Origin: a virus
Length of the DNA: 45,426 nucleotides
Direction: 5' to 3' (one strand)
IMG/VR virus record: IMGVR_UViG_3300032326_000397
Coordinates: 1 to 45,426 of that record
Part shown: positions 21,271-29,625 of the stretch, one piece after another
How the letters are laid out: each line of letters opens with the position of its first letter
Numbering within the stretch: the first letter of the stretch is position 1
The notes under the pieces: model-generated
Database searches by the model: none
What the model was told of the DNA's origin: nothing
Seen by the model: the letters and a program-made list of their open reading frames with translations, nothing else
Program-made: the position numbers and the translations under genes

Positions 21271-22341
21271 ATGAAAAAATTATTATACTATATTCCCCAC
21301 AGACTTTATCGCAGTCCCTTAGCAGCGGATATCAATCCTGTAACAAAAACATTCATTGAAATGTTCAACCCTTGGATCAGTTTAAGTGATCGTACTGGTA
21401 CATTAGATGTACCTGGTGTCAGTGTATACAACAATAGCCCAATCCCCGAATGCCCTGCTGTGGTCCCTTCTTTTAGTGCAGTTAGCTATAATAGAATCGA
21501 TGATTGTATTGCAAAACTAAAAGAGCCCGGACGTGAGCGTTTGGTTATTTTCCAAAGTGGTGGCATTGATTCTACACTAATTGTATCACTGCTTATTAGT
21601 CATCCTGACTGGGCAGAGTTGCAAAAAGTAACTTGGCTTGCTGTCAACGAAGACAGTCAATTAGAGAATCCCGAGTTCTTTAACGAAGTGGTGTTGCCTT
21701 ACTTTGGTACACGTTTGCTGGCAAGCAATCAGTTTTATGATATTGTAAGCGATCCCAAGAATGTATGTGTAACTGGCGAATGTGCTGATAACTTGTTTGG
21801 TAGCTTGACGCTAAAAAGTTACATGGACAACACCAATAACTTTGATGCTATTCATGGAGACTGGGAAACTGAAACGCTTCCTTGGTTGCTGGATAAAAAA
21901 GACGCATATAGAGATGAGCGAGAACAAATGTTAAGAGATTTGGTCAACGCAAGCCCTGTGCCTATTAATACCAACCATGACTTCTTGTGGTGGCTAAACT
22001 TTGCAATGAAATGGCAAGCTGTCAAATATCGTATGGCAATGCATGCTCCTACTGCTGGTCAGGCCGAGTACATGGCTGGCAATGTTGTTAACTTCTTTGA
22101 TAGCGAGAAGTATCAAGAATGGGCACTATATACCAGTGAAGCTAAAGTAGGCGGAAAATGGAACACGTACAAGCTACCAGCCAAGCAACTGATCAATGAT
22201 ATTTGGCCAAATGACAAATACTTCAAGTACAAGACAAAATGGCCCAGCTTACCAACCATTACACGTTATAACAATGCTTGGGGATTTTTGTGGCAGAACG
22301 ATGATGGTTCGTTAACTGCCACTAAGGAATTAGACAGCTAA
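21271..22341 (+). CDS. Asparagine-synthetase-like AANH ligase without glutaminase domain
   Basis: A 356-residue protein of the adenine nucleotide alpha-hydrolase fold. The PP-loop is FQSGGIDSTLI (SGGIDS at 96-101), and TGECADNLFGS near residues 169-179 matches the (S/T)GxxADxxFG signature of asparagine synthetases. The N-terminal glutamine amidotransferase domain of AsnB is absent. Such proteins adenylate a carboxylate and join it to an amine, as in lasso-peptide cyclases, beta-lactam synthetases and the uronamide-forming enzymes of O-antigen clusters. A second, different copy is at 24532-25482. The 3' end overlaps the leftward ThyX gene by 12 bases. Confidence 0.82.
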   Translation: MKKLLYYIPHRLYRSPLAADINPVTKTFIEMFNPWISLSDRTGTLDVPGVSVYNNSPIPECPAVVPSFSAVSYNRIDDCIAKLKEPGRERLVIFQSGGIDSTLIVSLLISHPDWAELQKVTWLAVNEDSQLENPEFFNEVVLPYFGTRLLASNQFYDIVSDPKNVCVTGECADNLFGSLTLKSYMDNTNNFDAIHGDWETETLPWLLDKKDAYRDEREQMLRDLVNASPVPINTNHDFLWWLNFAMKWQAVKYRMAMHAPTAGQAEYMAGNVVNFFDSEKYQEWALYTSEAKVGGKWNTYKLPAKQLINDIWPNDKYFKYKTKWPSLPTITRYNNAWGFLWQNDDGSLTATKELDS

Positions 22342-23010
22342 ATCAGTTGCCATCGGGAAGATCTTAGCAATGACCTGAGCGCAGGCTCGTGCTACTTCCT
22401 GATGTTCCTTTTGCGTACCATTGGCACTTCGCAACTCAATAAAGTGTACCCAACTGCGCAATGTACCATTCATATACAAACGACTTACTGTGTTGCCTTC
22501 TGGTAACACTGCTCGTGCTTGTTCTTTGGCTATGCCGTTAGATGTAGCCCACGAGTATGCGTCTTTGGCTGCTCGTATAACTGCCTGTTGTTTTTCAATC
22601 CACATGTCGTTGAGTTCACGTTGCTCGGGATCTGTGAGATCAAGTTCAACTGAATTTTGTCGATTCTTGGTGTCTTGATATCTAGCTTCTCTGTATACAA
22701 ACGACAAGTCTTTAGTAGGGTCAGCATATCGCTGACTGAACTCTTGAAAGCTAAAACTTCTGTGTCGTAGGATTTGTCGAGCAATGTCTCTTGTTGTTTC
22801 AATTTCAATACAGGCAGAGACCATTTCAAGTGGGCTCCAGTGGCTGTGTTTGATAAGGTATCTGATGAGCTTCTCTGACGTTTCGGTATTAAACTGATTG
22901 CTAGGATTGGACACACGGGCACAATACGCAATGAGTTCTTGTGCATCATCAACACCCATTGATGCAAATTCTTCTGTCGGTTGAGAGAAGCTGAGTAACT
23001 TAACATTCAT
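22330..23010 (-). CDS. thyX: Flavin-dependent thymidylate synthase ThyX
   Basis: A 226-residue ThyX. The signature RHRx7S is present as R82-H83-R84 ... S92 (RHRSFSFQEFSQRY). The substrate-binding Arg/Ser region near NTVSRLYMNGTLRSWVHF and the RVSNP start of the family are also clear. It makes dTMP from dUMP with methylenetetrahydrofolate and NADPH. AAGGA precedes the ATG by five bases on the minus strand. It is the last gene of the leftward block and runs tail-to-tail into the asparagine-synthetase-like gene. Confidence 0.95.
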   Translation of the reverse strand: MNVKLLSFSQPTEEFASMGVDDAQELIAYCARVSNPSNQFNTETSEKLIRYLIKHSHWSPLEMVSACIEIETTRDIARQILRHRSFSFQEFSQRYADPTKDLSFVYREARYQDTKNRQNSVELDLTDPEQRELNDMWIEKQQAVIRAAKDAYSWATSNGIAKEQARAVLPEGNTVSRLYMNGTLRSWVHFIELRSANGTQKEHQEVARACAQVIAKIFPMATDLAV

Positions 23011-23012
23011 TT

Positions 23013-23906
23013 TTATTCCTTGTTGTTATACGCTAGTATAGCATCTTTACGCAACTGCCACAAGCGTTTAGTCTCCGAAAGCGGAGCAAAAGGAACTACA
23101 AGTAATAAACATGGATCAAACTCATGCCAGCGGCCACTTACACTTGTACCAAAGTCAAAGCTACTGGCTTGTTTATGGTGGTTGTTGTGCCAGCCTGAAC
23201 CCCAATGGAAATAACCAATTGGCCATACGTTGGTACTTTGATCTTTGTTCTCAAAATTTTGATAGCCTGCGGCAGGAACATGACCAAATGTATTAACCAG
23301 TCCATCGGCGTGCAAGCTCATGAGTGCGCCAACAACAAAGAACCAAATGGTTGCTTGCCATCCAAATACAAATGCGCTGATTAGTAGTGTACCATAAATG
23401 ATCTTGTTATAATTTTCGTGTACAAATGTAACACGTCGATCACGAAGCAGGTCAACTGCATAGCGGAAACTAACTGAATTTTGTTCAATACCAAACTGCC
23501 ATCCCATGTAGCTGAACCACCAGCCGTTGCCTACTGGTGTATGAATGTCTTTGCCTGGTTGGTCACTTACTTTGTGATGGTGTCCACGATGCAATGCGGC
23601 CCACCATAGAGGGCTACCTTCACCAACCATTGTTGCAGACCATAACAAGAAAGGCTCTACCCACTTATGCGGCGTCCATGATTTATGGCTCAACCAGCGA
23701 TGTAGTGTTAAGTTATTGCCCACCCCATCAAGCAATACCCAACCACAAATTGCCAAAAGCAGGTAGCTCCACGACCACCCCGTCATAATGGTGTATGCAA
23801 TTACAGCAATTGCGGCAATATGATAAGGGAACCATATTGCAAGTATATAGGGGATTTGATGCGTCTTTCGATACAAATCTGCTTGTTTGTTTAACCAATT
23901 TTTCAT
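23013..23906 (-). CDS. Fatty acyl (acyl-CoA/acyl-lipid) desaturase
   Basis: A 297-residue membrane desaturase. The three histidine boxes are H69-R-W-L-S-H74 (HX4H), H106-R-G-H-H110 (HX2HH) and GWHNNHH near residue 238 (HX2HH). Four hydrophobic stretches (near residues 18-40, 45-65, 85-100, 165-195) match the delta-9 stearoyl-CoA desaturase layout. It would insert a double bond into a fatty acyl chain. ATGA overlap with the upstream GNAT-like gene places it in the modification operon. With the fatty acid hydroxylase at 19563 it makes two lipid-modifying di-iron enzymes in the window. Confidence 0.92.
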   Translation of the reverse strand: MKNWLNKQADLYRKTHQIPYILAIWFPYHIAAIAVIAYTIMTGWSWSYLLLAICGWVLLDGVGNNLTLHRWLSHKSWTPHKWVEPFLLWSATMVGEGSPLWWAALHRGHHHKVSDQPGKDIHTPVGNGWWFSYMGWQFGIEQNSVSFRYAVDLLRDRRVTFVHENYNKIIYGTLLISAFVFGWQATIWFFVVGALMSLHADGLVNTFGHVPAAGYQNFENKDQSTNVWPIGYFHWGSGWHNNHHKQASSFDFGTSVSGRWHEFDPCLLLVVPFAPLSETKRLWQLRKDAILAYNNKE

Positions 23907-24547
23907 GAAGTAGCTTTATTCAAGGGTGTTGCCGTACCTCCTTGGCTCGGCGGTAGTGTATTTTCTCTACGTAGTATATATCTTCGCAGATTCATGTCGT
24001 GCGGATGTAATGCATGCCCCATTAGTTCATGTATAAAACTATAATGGCTTCGTGTGTTGGCTGGAATTGTGCATTCAACAAAGCTGTAGTAGTTTTCTCT
24101 CAAGGGTAGCATGATCTTGCTGTATGCGGCCTCACGATGTGTTGGGTAACTTACATAAAACTCGTTCATGCCTGCGTCTTCGTGTACTCGGCAAAGTTCA
24201 TTAATGATTGTTCTAAACATTGGGATAAACTTTACCCCAATGCTGGGACTTAGCAACCAGCTTAAACTCCAACTTGGCATGTGTGCCCAACGTTTTACTC
24301 CAACAGCGGCCTGATATATCCCTTTACTATCAACAAGTGCATAGCACTGTCTAATATTATAGTTATTGAAGGTGCTAGGCAGCATAAATGCTGAAAAGAA
24401 CTTTTTGCGCTTTTCCTCATCATCAATGTCATTTGATATTTTAAAATCTGGATACTTTTCTGGATCTGTGTTTGCATAGATATGCTCTGCAAACTCCACC
24501 AGGCCTGGCAAATGATTAAGTGTCATTGGTATTAGGCTATATTGCAT
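23903..24547 (-). CDS. GNAT-like acyltransferase
   Basis: A 214-residue protein with the rhythm of a GCN5-related acyltransferase: an N-terminal helix (LPGLVEFAEHIYA), a central strand (QCYALVDSKGIYQAAVGVKRW), then a segment with IINELCRVHEDAGMNEFYVSYPTHREAAYSKIM resembling the acyl-CoA/ACP-binding part. The classic Q/RxxGxG/A loop is not clear, so a divergent member such as FeeM- or OlsB-type N-acyltransferases is possible. It overlaps the desaturase (ATGA) and the asparagine-synthetase-like gene (16 bases). An acyl transferase next to a desaturase suggests work on fatty acyl groups, which is inference. Confidence 0.62.
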   Translation of the reverse strand: MQYSLIPMTLNHLPGLVEFAEHIYANTDPEKYPDFKISNDIDDEEKRKKFFSAFMLPSTFNNYNIRQCYALVDSKGIYQAAVGVKRWAHMPSWSLSWLLSPSIGVKFIPMFRTIINELCRVHEDAGMNEFYVSYPTHREAAYSKIMLPLRENYYSFVECTIPANTRSHYSFIHELMGHALHPHDMNLRRYILRRENTLPPSQGGTATPLNKATS

Positions 24548-25482
24548 ACTGTCTCTACTCCGTTAATTAAATTTTGCTTCAGTTGGTCAATGGGCATAAC
24601 ATAGTTACGCTCACTAAAGTTTAAGTTTGACTTATCATAGACATTGTATCTAACATAGTCCCATAAGTGCATATAATTTTCAACCCCGTGCCATTTTGGA
24701 CGTTTTCTAAAGTTATATCCAAGATGCGAATAAATTTTCATCTTGCTACTGGTCCATCCCAACTTGCCGTAGATGCGATCGTTCACTAGATCATCTACAG
24801 TTGGAATTTCCAAGAATGCTAAAATAGATTCGGGGCTGTAGCTATAAAAGTTATTAAGGGCAGGAATACCAGTTGCATCAGCAAACCTACGCCATACTCC
24901 GTCTTGGTCTTCTTTCTTTAAGAATGCCCAGCGGTCGTAATGCTCTCCAGTGGCCCAATCTATAGCAGGCAACTTTTCTAGTTCAATTTCATCAATTGTG
25001 ATCATTGGGGCATTATAATCAAGTGCCACTTTCATAAGAAGCTGTTGATAAAAACTATACCCTTGAAAGCGAGCACCTATTTCAAATGCTTCACCACTCA
25101 TTACGAATTCTTCAGGATCAATATCAATAACAGTGTAATTCAATCCCATGTGTTCAAACATTCGCATTGCTGGGCCAATGTCATGCATGTTCTTACCATC
25201 AGGAAATCTAACAGTAACAATGCGCGGACTGAGTCCAGCGGCCAAGAAACTTTGCAAGGCCATTTCACTGTCCAGGCCACCACTCATAAAAACAGTCAAG
25301 TCGGGATAGTTTTTGCTTAGTATACGAGCTGTTCTAATTAGTTCAGCCTTGAAGCTCATGGGCTTACGAACACACCCGCCAACACTCATGGAAGTTGTTT
25401 CCAAATTATCTCGGCGCCAAATTTGATTACGGTCGTCCCCGTACCAATATCTCAAATGCGAACGTTCGGTGTTTATAATCAT
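24532..25482 (-). CDS. Second asparagine-synthetase-like AANH ligase
   Basis: A 316-residue PP-loop protein with FMSGGLDSEMAL (SGGLDS at 67-72) and a following SPRIVTVRFPDGKNMHD stretch typical of the AANH fold. No glutaminase domain is present. Unlike the plus-strand copy, the (S/T)GxxAD signature is not conserved, so the two are divergent. It overlaps the GNAT-like gene downstream (16 bases) and the one upstream (ATGA). Expected chemistry is adenylation of a carboxylate or amide followed by amine attack. Candidates include a peptide or lipid amide ligase or a sugar amidase-like ligase; none is proven. Confidence 0.75.
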   Translation of the reverse strand: MIINTERSHLRYWYGDDRNQIWRRDNLETTSMSVGGCVRKPMSFKAELIRTARILSKNYPDLTVFMSGGLDSEMALQSFLAAGLSPRIVTVRFPDGKNMHDIGPAMRMFEHMGLNYTVIDIDPEEFVMSGEAFEIGARFQGYSFYQQLLMKVALDYNAPMITIDEIELEKLPAIDWATGEHYDRWAFLKKEDQDGVWRRFADATGIPALNNFYSYSPESILAFLEIPTVDDLVNDRIYGKLGWTSSKMKIYSHLGYNFRKRPKWHGVENYMHLWDYVRYNVYDKSNLNFSERNYVMPIDQLKQNLINGVETVCNIA

Positions 25483-26093
25483 GCTGTTCCAAATTCTCTA
25501 TCAATATTATTCATGCCATCAAGCACAGCTTCAATGCCGGCTATTGGCTTTACCACTGCCCACTGCGGTGTATTAAAAACATTCAGCTGACGTTCAAAAG
25601 GAACACAATCGTTCCACCAGTTACTCCAGACTGGACCTAATGCACCAGCTTGTCCTTTTACTCGTTTTTTAATTGTGTTGTAGATCCACTTGTTGTAGTC
25701 ATTGAAAGTTAATATCATTCCTACATGACCACGATCTGTGCACCACTGTAGATTTGACGTCAACAGGTACTTTGTAATCTCGTTATGAACTCGATACTTT
25801 GGCAGTAGCCAACAACGATTTCCACCGCTGCCAAACACTGTTGAAAGTGAGCTTGTTTCTACTGCACTAACTCCTACTATTTTTCCATCGTCTAATAGCA
25901 AGTCAATGCGGCCTGTTTTTTCAGTCCAACGTGAGTTGTTGGTAACAAGATATCCTAGCCCTGCTGGAAATTCATAGCCCATATTAACCAAAGCTGGCAA
26001 TGGATCACTTGCTATTTTTTCCAGAAAAACTTTGTATAAAGGTTCTATACTACTAAAGTGTTCTGCGCAGGTATGAATAACTTCTAATGTCAT
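25479..26093 (-). CDS. Second GNAT-like protein
   Basis: A 204-residue protein of probable GNAT fold, with an N-terminal helix (PLYKVFLEKIASDPLPALVNMGY), a beta-hairpin (IDLLLDDGKIVGVSAVETSSLS), and a segment near residues 112-134 (TSNLQWCTDRGHVGMILTFNDYNKWI) with the usual helix-strand after the acceptor site. The acyl-CoA loop is not canonical. It is different from the GNAT-like protein at 23903 in sequence. Its ATG is 15 bases from the upstream stop, the widest gap in this part of the operon. Confidence 0.58.
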   Translation of the reverse strand: MTLEVIHTCAEHFSSIEPLYKVFLEKIASDPLPALVNMGYEFPAGLGYLVTNNSRWTEKTGRIDLLLDDGKIVGVSAVETSSLSTVFGSGGNRCWLLPKYRVHNEITKYLLTSNLQWCTDRGHVGMILTFNDYNKWIYNTIKKRVKGQAGALGPVWSNWWNDCVPFERQLNVFNTPQWAVVKPIAGIEAVLDGMNNIDREFGTA

Positions 26094-26108
26094 ACCTGTA
26101 TGTATGAC

Positions 26109-26633
26109 TTAATCTGGGTCAGTGTTGTCCAGGCATGCAACAAAATGAATTCTAGGCTTTAAACTACCATTCATAGCCGAATGTTCTTTTGTAGTATCAA
26201 CCCACCACGCATGACCATCTGGTGGTATAACATACACAGCTGGCGGATTAGTAAAAATAAATCTTGCTTGCGGATGGGTATCAATTGCTATATGTATTCT
26301 AGGCGTTCTATCCGAGTGTATACTGTAGCATGTTCTAGGTTGAAGAGTCAGTAATCTGGCGCGATACACTTTAAACGGCAGCGAGGCAAAAAATTCCTCC
26401 CACCAGGTGCCTACTAGATCAGGGTGTAGCTGGTCCCAAATAGACTCGTCGATGTCAGGTTTTGATCCTATTCCTGCAGTCCAATCATTGGATCCATCTG
26501 TTTGCAACGACCGTTGAGTATGATAGACTCCGTTTGGATAATCGTACATGAGTGTGTACGTCTCTGCCCGCAACCTATCTAAATCAACTCGAAAATTATC
26601 GTATCTTTTAAATCGTTTGTCAAATAATATCAT
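26109..26633 (-). CDS. Aspartyl/asparaginyl beta-hydroxylase-like 2OG oxygenase
   Basis: A 174-residue protein (a start ten residues earlier, at 26663, is also possible). Counted from that longer start, H116-x-D118 (IHSDRTPRIHIAI), H161 (TKEHSAMN) and R171 (KPRIHFVA) form the iron and 2-oxoglutarate site of the Asp/Asn beta-hydroxylase family; the order YSIHSD, R-x-H-x-A-I-D, VDTTKEH matches it well. The ATG at 26633 makes an ATGA overlap with the upstream gene, so it is preferred. Relatives include LpxO and OlsC, which hydroxylate lipid acyl chains, and enzymes that act on protein side chains. Confidence 0.8.
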   Translation of the reverse strand: MILFDKRFKRYDNFRVDLDRLRAETYTLMYDYPNGVYHTQRSLQTDGSNDWTAGIGSKPDIDESIWDQLHPDLVGTWWEEFFASLPFKVYRARLLTLQPRTCYSIHSDRTPRIHIAIDTHPQARFIFTNPPAVYVIPPDGHAWWVDTTKEHSAMNGSLKPRIHFVACLDNTDPD

Positions 26634-27808
26634 GTGGTACCAATAGCCATGTATCTGGTACATTTGTAGAGATTTAGTTCCCCGCTCCAGATAATGTTAT
26701 TTAACCCGCATGACGCAACAAACTCTTCTAATGTTCTATGACAGTTCACGTGCTCAGGAACATCAAACATGTCATTGCCTTGTAGTACAATCATGGCTTT
26801 TTTTGGCAGTGTTTTTACCCACTCGCCGTGGTCTGTAAAATGCTCAACAATGGTATCTATTACAATTGGCTTGTTGTACTTCTCAATGCTGAGCTTTCTT
26901 ACATCTCTGTTGCTGGTTCTAAATGTTGACTTTGTTACAGAATTTAAATCACTAGATGCGGCATGAACTGACTCATCAATGTCAATGTTGGTCACTATGT
27001 CAAGGAATTTGCCTTTCATGTCAGCCAAGAAACTTAGCATACCAACCCAACCACCAACCAGCAATACATTAGAAGAGTCGTCTGTAGCATACTTGCGAGG
27101 CTTCGGTAGTATCTTAAGTGCGTCTAATCGATCAAGAAGCCATAGCTTGCTTCGGATTTGATTTCTGCTTAGTGCATCTTTCCAATTTAGATCTGGGTTC
27201 TCAGCAACCGACTGTGCCAGTTTATTAATGTGAACGCTGTGTGTTGGGTAGTAGTTAGATAATAAATTCCCTAACAGTACAATATCATTGTCCTTTACTG
27301 CTGAAAATAATGTAGTGCCTTTACCAAACATGAGTTCTAAAAGGTCAACAATCTTGACAAAATCTTCTCGAGCCTCTTGAAAAATTCCGTATGCCTTTGC
27401 AATCGAATAGAATGGTGTTATGTTTCTATGAGTATTTTTTTCTACCCATGAATGCATCGCCCAGGCATTGCCTTCAACATATTCAGGAACACTGTTGTTT
27501 AAATCAGGTGGTGGCGTAATTCTGATTTCTGGATTGTCATAATTGCAGATTCCATTGATGTTTATAAAATTCCTAAGAGCTGTTATTCCACTTAAATCAG
27601 ATGGATCCTTTACAGTATTGATCAGCGGCTGGAGGTCAACAAAGTTTTCTCGACCCACCTCAAGAATCAATCCTTCAAGCTCTGACTGTTCGCCTGTTTC
27701 AATCCAACGATGAAGAAAATGAATACTGTGACGGTATCCAATTGCCTCGTCAACAAAGTACAATAACGCTGATCTTAATTCTGTATTTTTATCCACGGAA
27801 CCATCCAT
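26630..27808 (-). CDS. Class I SAM methyltransferase-like protein
   Basis: A 392-residue protein. The C-terminal third has a Rossmann core: VLLVGGWVGML (248-258) as the glycine loop, TNIDIDESV as the acidic end of strand 2, and IVIDTIVEHF / KKAMIVLQGNDMF as later strands. This matches a SAM-dependent methyltransferase, although it could be a related nucleotide-binding fold. Residues 1-230 are helical and unassigned. It overlaps the 2OG oxygenase (ATGA) and the glycosyltransferase-like gene (20 bases). If it is a methyltransferase, the phage SAM cycle enzymes would serve it. Confidence 0.62.
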   Translation of the reverse strand: MDGSVDKNTELRSALLYFVDEAIGYRHSIHFLHRWIETGEQSELEGLILEVGRENFVDLQPLINTVKDPSDLSGITALRNFININGICNYDNPEIRITPPPDLNNSVPEYVEGNAWAMHSWVEKNTHRNITPFYSIAKAYGIFQEAREDFVKIVDLLELMFGKGTTLFSAVKDNDIVLLGNLLSNYYPTHSVHINKLAQSVAENPDLNWKDALSRNQIRSKLWLLDRLDALKILPKPRKYATDDSSNVLLVGGWVGMLSFLADMKGKFLDIVTNIDIDESVHAASSDLNSVTKSTFRTSNRDVRKLSIEKYNKPIVIDTIVEHFTDHGEWVKTLPKKAMIVLQGNDMFDVPEHVNCHRTLEEFVASCGLNNIIWSGELNLYKCTRYMAIGTT

Positions 27809-28763
27809 ATAAACTTAAATTTGTGCGCCATTCAACATCTTCATATGTTAAAGGCTTGTCGGGGTGCAGTTGTATTTGCTTTACAAATGCACTTTGTTCT
27901 GCGTCAAAGTCTGGAAGAATCCAACCTAGGCCATTGCTGATTTGCTTGCCTAGACTCTTGCTGCCTTTAACTGGATCAGCATCCTTGTGCATGTTAAAGA
28001 AATCTTGAAACCAATCATAATCTCGAATGTTTACAAAATTAAAATTATCATACTGCAACATCTTGACAGCAAGTCTTGCTCCGTACACACTCCAGATTCC
28101 ATGTTCAATGTCCTTACCAACTGTCATCCATGTCAGCAGGCGCTGATAGTTTGCGGCATGCATTTTAGTTGACCATTCATTGAATGCTAGTGGTTGGCCT
28201 TGTTCCATTGACAACTTAACGCCTTCTCTAAAGCCCACACGAAATGCTTGATAAGCACTTCCGTTTGTGTGTACATTGCTCCAGCATCCTGGCAATTCTT
28301 TATAGCGTTGAAAGTCCCAGCAAAAGTCCACAGCATCACGTTCTTCATCTGCAAGCTCATGGCTTTTCATGTTGGCAAGATGTTCAGTGCTCCACATCTT
28401 TAATCCGCCGTTGCCGTACATAAGACCATTTGTAACTTGGCGGCCGCCCCAAGTAAAGCTAACTCGTCCATCCATGTTTGGTGGCAAACGCTTAGTAAAA
28501 AACTCGGGATCGACTTGATTGTCTGCATCAACTGTGATAACATAATCACTCATTGGAAAACTATCAGCGGCTGCTTTGTGAGCGGCATCAAAACCTTTTA
28601 CGCCATGCACACGAGCAACTCGTTTATGCGGAACTACAGCTTGTAACAGATTCCAATGGGCGTCTGCGTTTGGCTCGTCAAAACTTAAAAAAACCACAGG
28701 GATATCTGCAAACGTAGTTCTTGTATTTTGTTGTGCCTTTGGCTTGACATTAAACATTGACAT
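27789..28763 (-). CDS. GT-A-like glycosyltransferase, paralogue 1
   Basis: A 324-residue protein with a glycosyltransferase A fold: VVFLSFDEPNAD at the N-terminus and a D-x-D metal motif in YVITVDADNQV near residue 78. It is the first-listed of three tandem paralogues (others at 28750 and 29625) that share the distinctive NGLMYGNGGLKMW motif near residue 115 and the FREGVKL segment near 180. Family known activity: transfer of a sugar from a nucleotide sugar. The acceptor is unknown. It overlaps its neighbours by 14 and 20 bases. A gene start ATG precedes a second ATG two codons later; the first is used. Confidence 0.78.
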   Translation of the reverse strand: MSMFNVKPKAQQNTRTTFADIPVVFLSFDEPNADAHWNLLQAVVPHKRVARVHGVKGFDAAHKAAADSFPMSDYVITVDADNQVDPEFFTKRLPPNMDGRVSFTWGGRQVTNGLMYGNGGLKMWSTEHLANMKSHELADEERDAVDFCWDFQRYKELPGCWSNVHTNGSAYQAFRVGFREGVKLSMEQGQPLAFNEWSTKMHAANYQRLLTWMTVGKDIEHGIWSVYGARLAVKMLQYDNFNFVNIRDYDWFQDFFNMHKDADPVKGSKSLGKQISNGLGWILPDFDAEQSAFVKQIQLHPDKPLTYEDVEWRTNLSLYGWFRG

Positions 28764-29625
28764 TTTTAAATTCTCCTCGCAACCAATCCCAGTCGTTGAT
28801 TTTATTAAGCATTTCTAAATCGTCACTGTATTGTAAACCAAACTTAGAACCAGCTTGAGCGCCTAACACGCTGTACTTTCCATTGTGAGCTTCCCAACCC
28901 ACAGTGGCCCAATGTAATCTTCTACGACTACATTCTTCAATTTCTGCCCAGTAAGAATAAATGTTTGATTCGTGGCTGTAACGGTCAGTGATTAGTACAG
29001 TTTGCACCTTGCGATGTGTTGCACGTTTCTCTAAGGGCCAATTTGTTTCTGCGGCAACAGATTCTGTTAGCCGTTGTAATTCTTCGTTTCTAGCGTTAGT
29101 GGCTTTACGAACACGACTCTTGATCATGCTCAATGATGCAAGTTTAGCACATTCACGAAATGCTCCAATCCAAGCCGATTCGGGTGTGGCATTAAATCGT
29201 GTTTCACAACCCACTTGTTCTTTGCTAACTGTTGCTCGGCCAATTGTGGTAGATAAGTCAATGCGCCATTCTTTATCTTCTAAAAACGGTGCCTGCGGAA
29301 ACATCTTAATACCGCCGTAGCCGTACTCAAGACCATTTACTGCATTACGGCTTGGCCAGACCAACACACACTCTGGTTCTGGGATTCCCCAGTGTAATGT
29401 TTTGGCATCGGGTTCCCAGTGAAATTTAAAACCATCAAGCACCCAGGCGTCTGCGTCTACTACATAAAAGTTTTTTGTTGTGCTTAATTGAGCACATGCA
29501 CGATGTACTTCGTAAATTCCTTTAACGTTATCAACACGCTTGGCTGTGGGCGCAAGTTGAAGCAAGCGTTGCCAATTGGCTTCGCTGCCTTCTTCGCCCA
29601 TTGAGATGAAAAATATGTCTAGCAT
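28750..29625 (-). CDS. GT-A-like glycosyltransferase, paralogue 2
   Basis: A 291-residue paralogue of its two neighbours: a FFISMGEEGSEANW start, D-x-D in FYVVDADAWV near residue 57, and NGLEYGYGGIKMF near 113. The C-terminal half diverges most, with a charged helix (KSRVRKATNARNEELQR). The start is at 29625, where the stop of the previous gene overlaps it by one base (TAATG). Divergence with a conserved D-x-D suggests a different donor or acceptor. Confidence 0.75.
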   Translation of the reverse strand: MLDIFFISMGEEGSEANWQRLLQLAPTAKRVDNVKGIYEVHRACAQLSTTKNFYVVDADAWVLDGFKFHWEPDAKTLHWGIPEPECVLVWPSRNAVNGLEYGYGGIKMFPQAPFLEDKEWRIDLSTTIGRATVSKEQVGCETRFNATPESAWIGAFRECAKLASLSMIKSRVRKATNARNEELQRLTESVAAETNWPLEKRATHRKVQTVLITDRYSHESNIYSYWAEIEECSRRRLHWATVGWEAHNGKYSVLGAQAGSKFGLQYSDDLEMLNKINDWDWLRGEFKNVNV

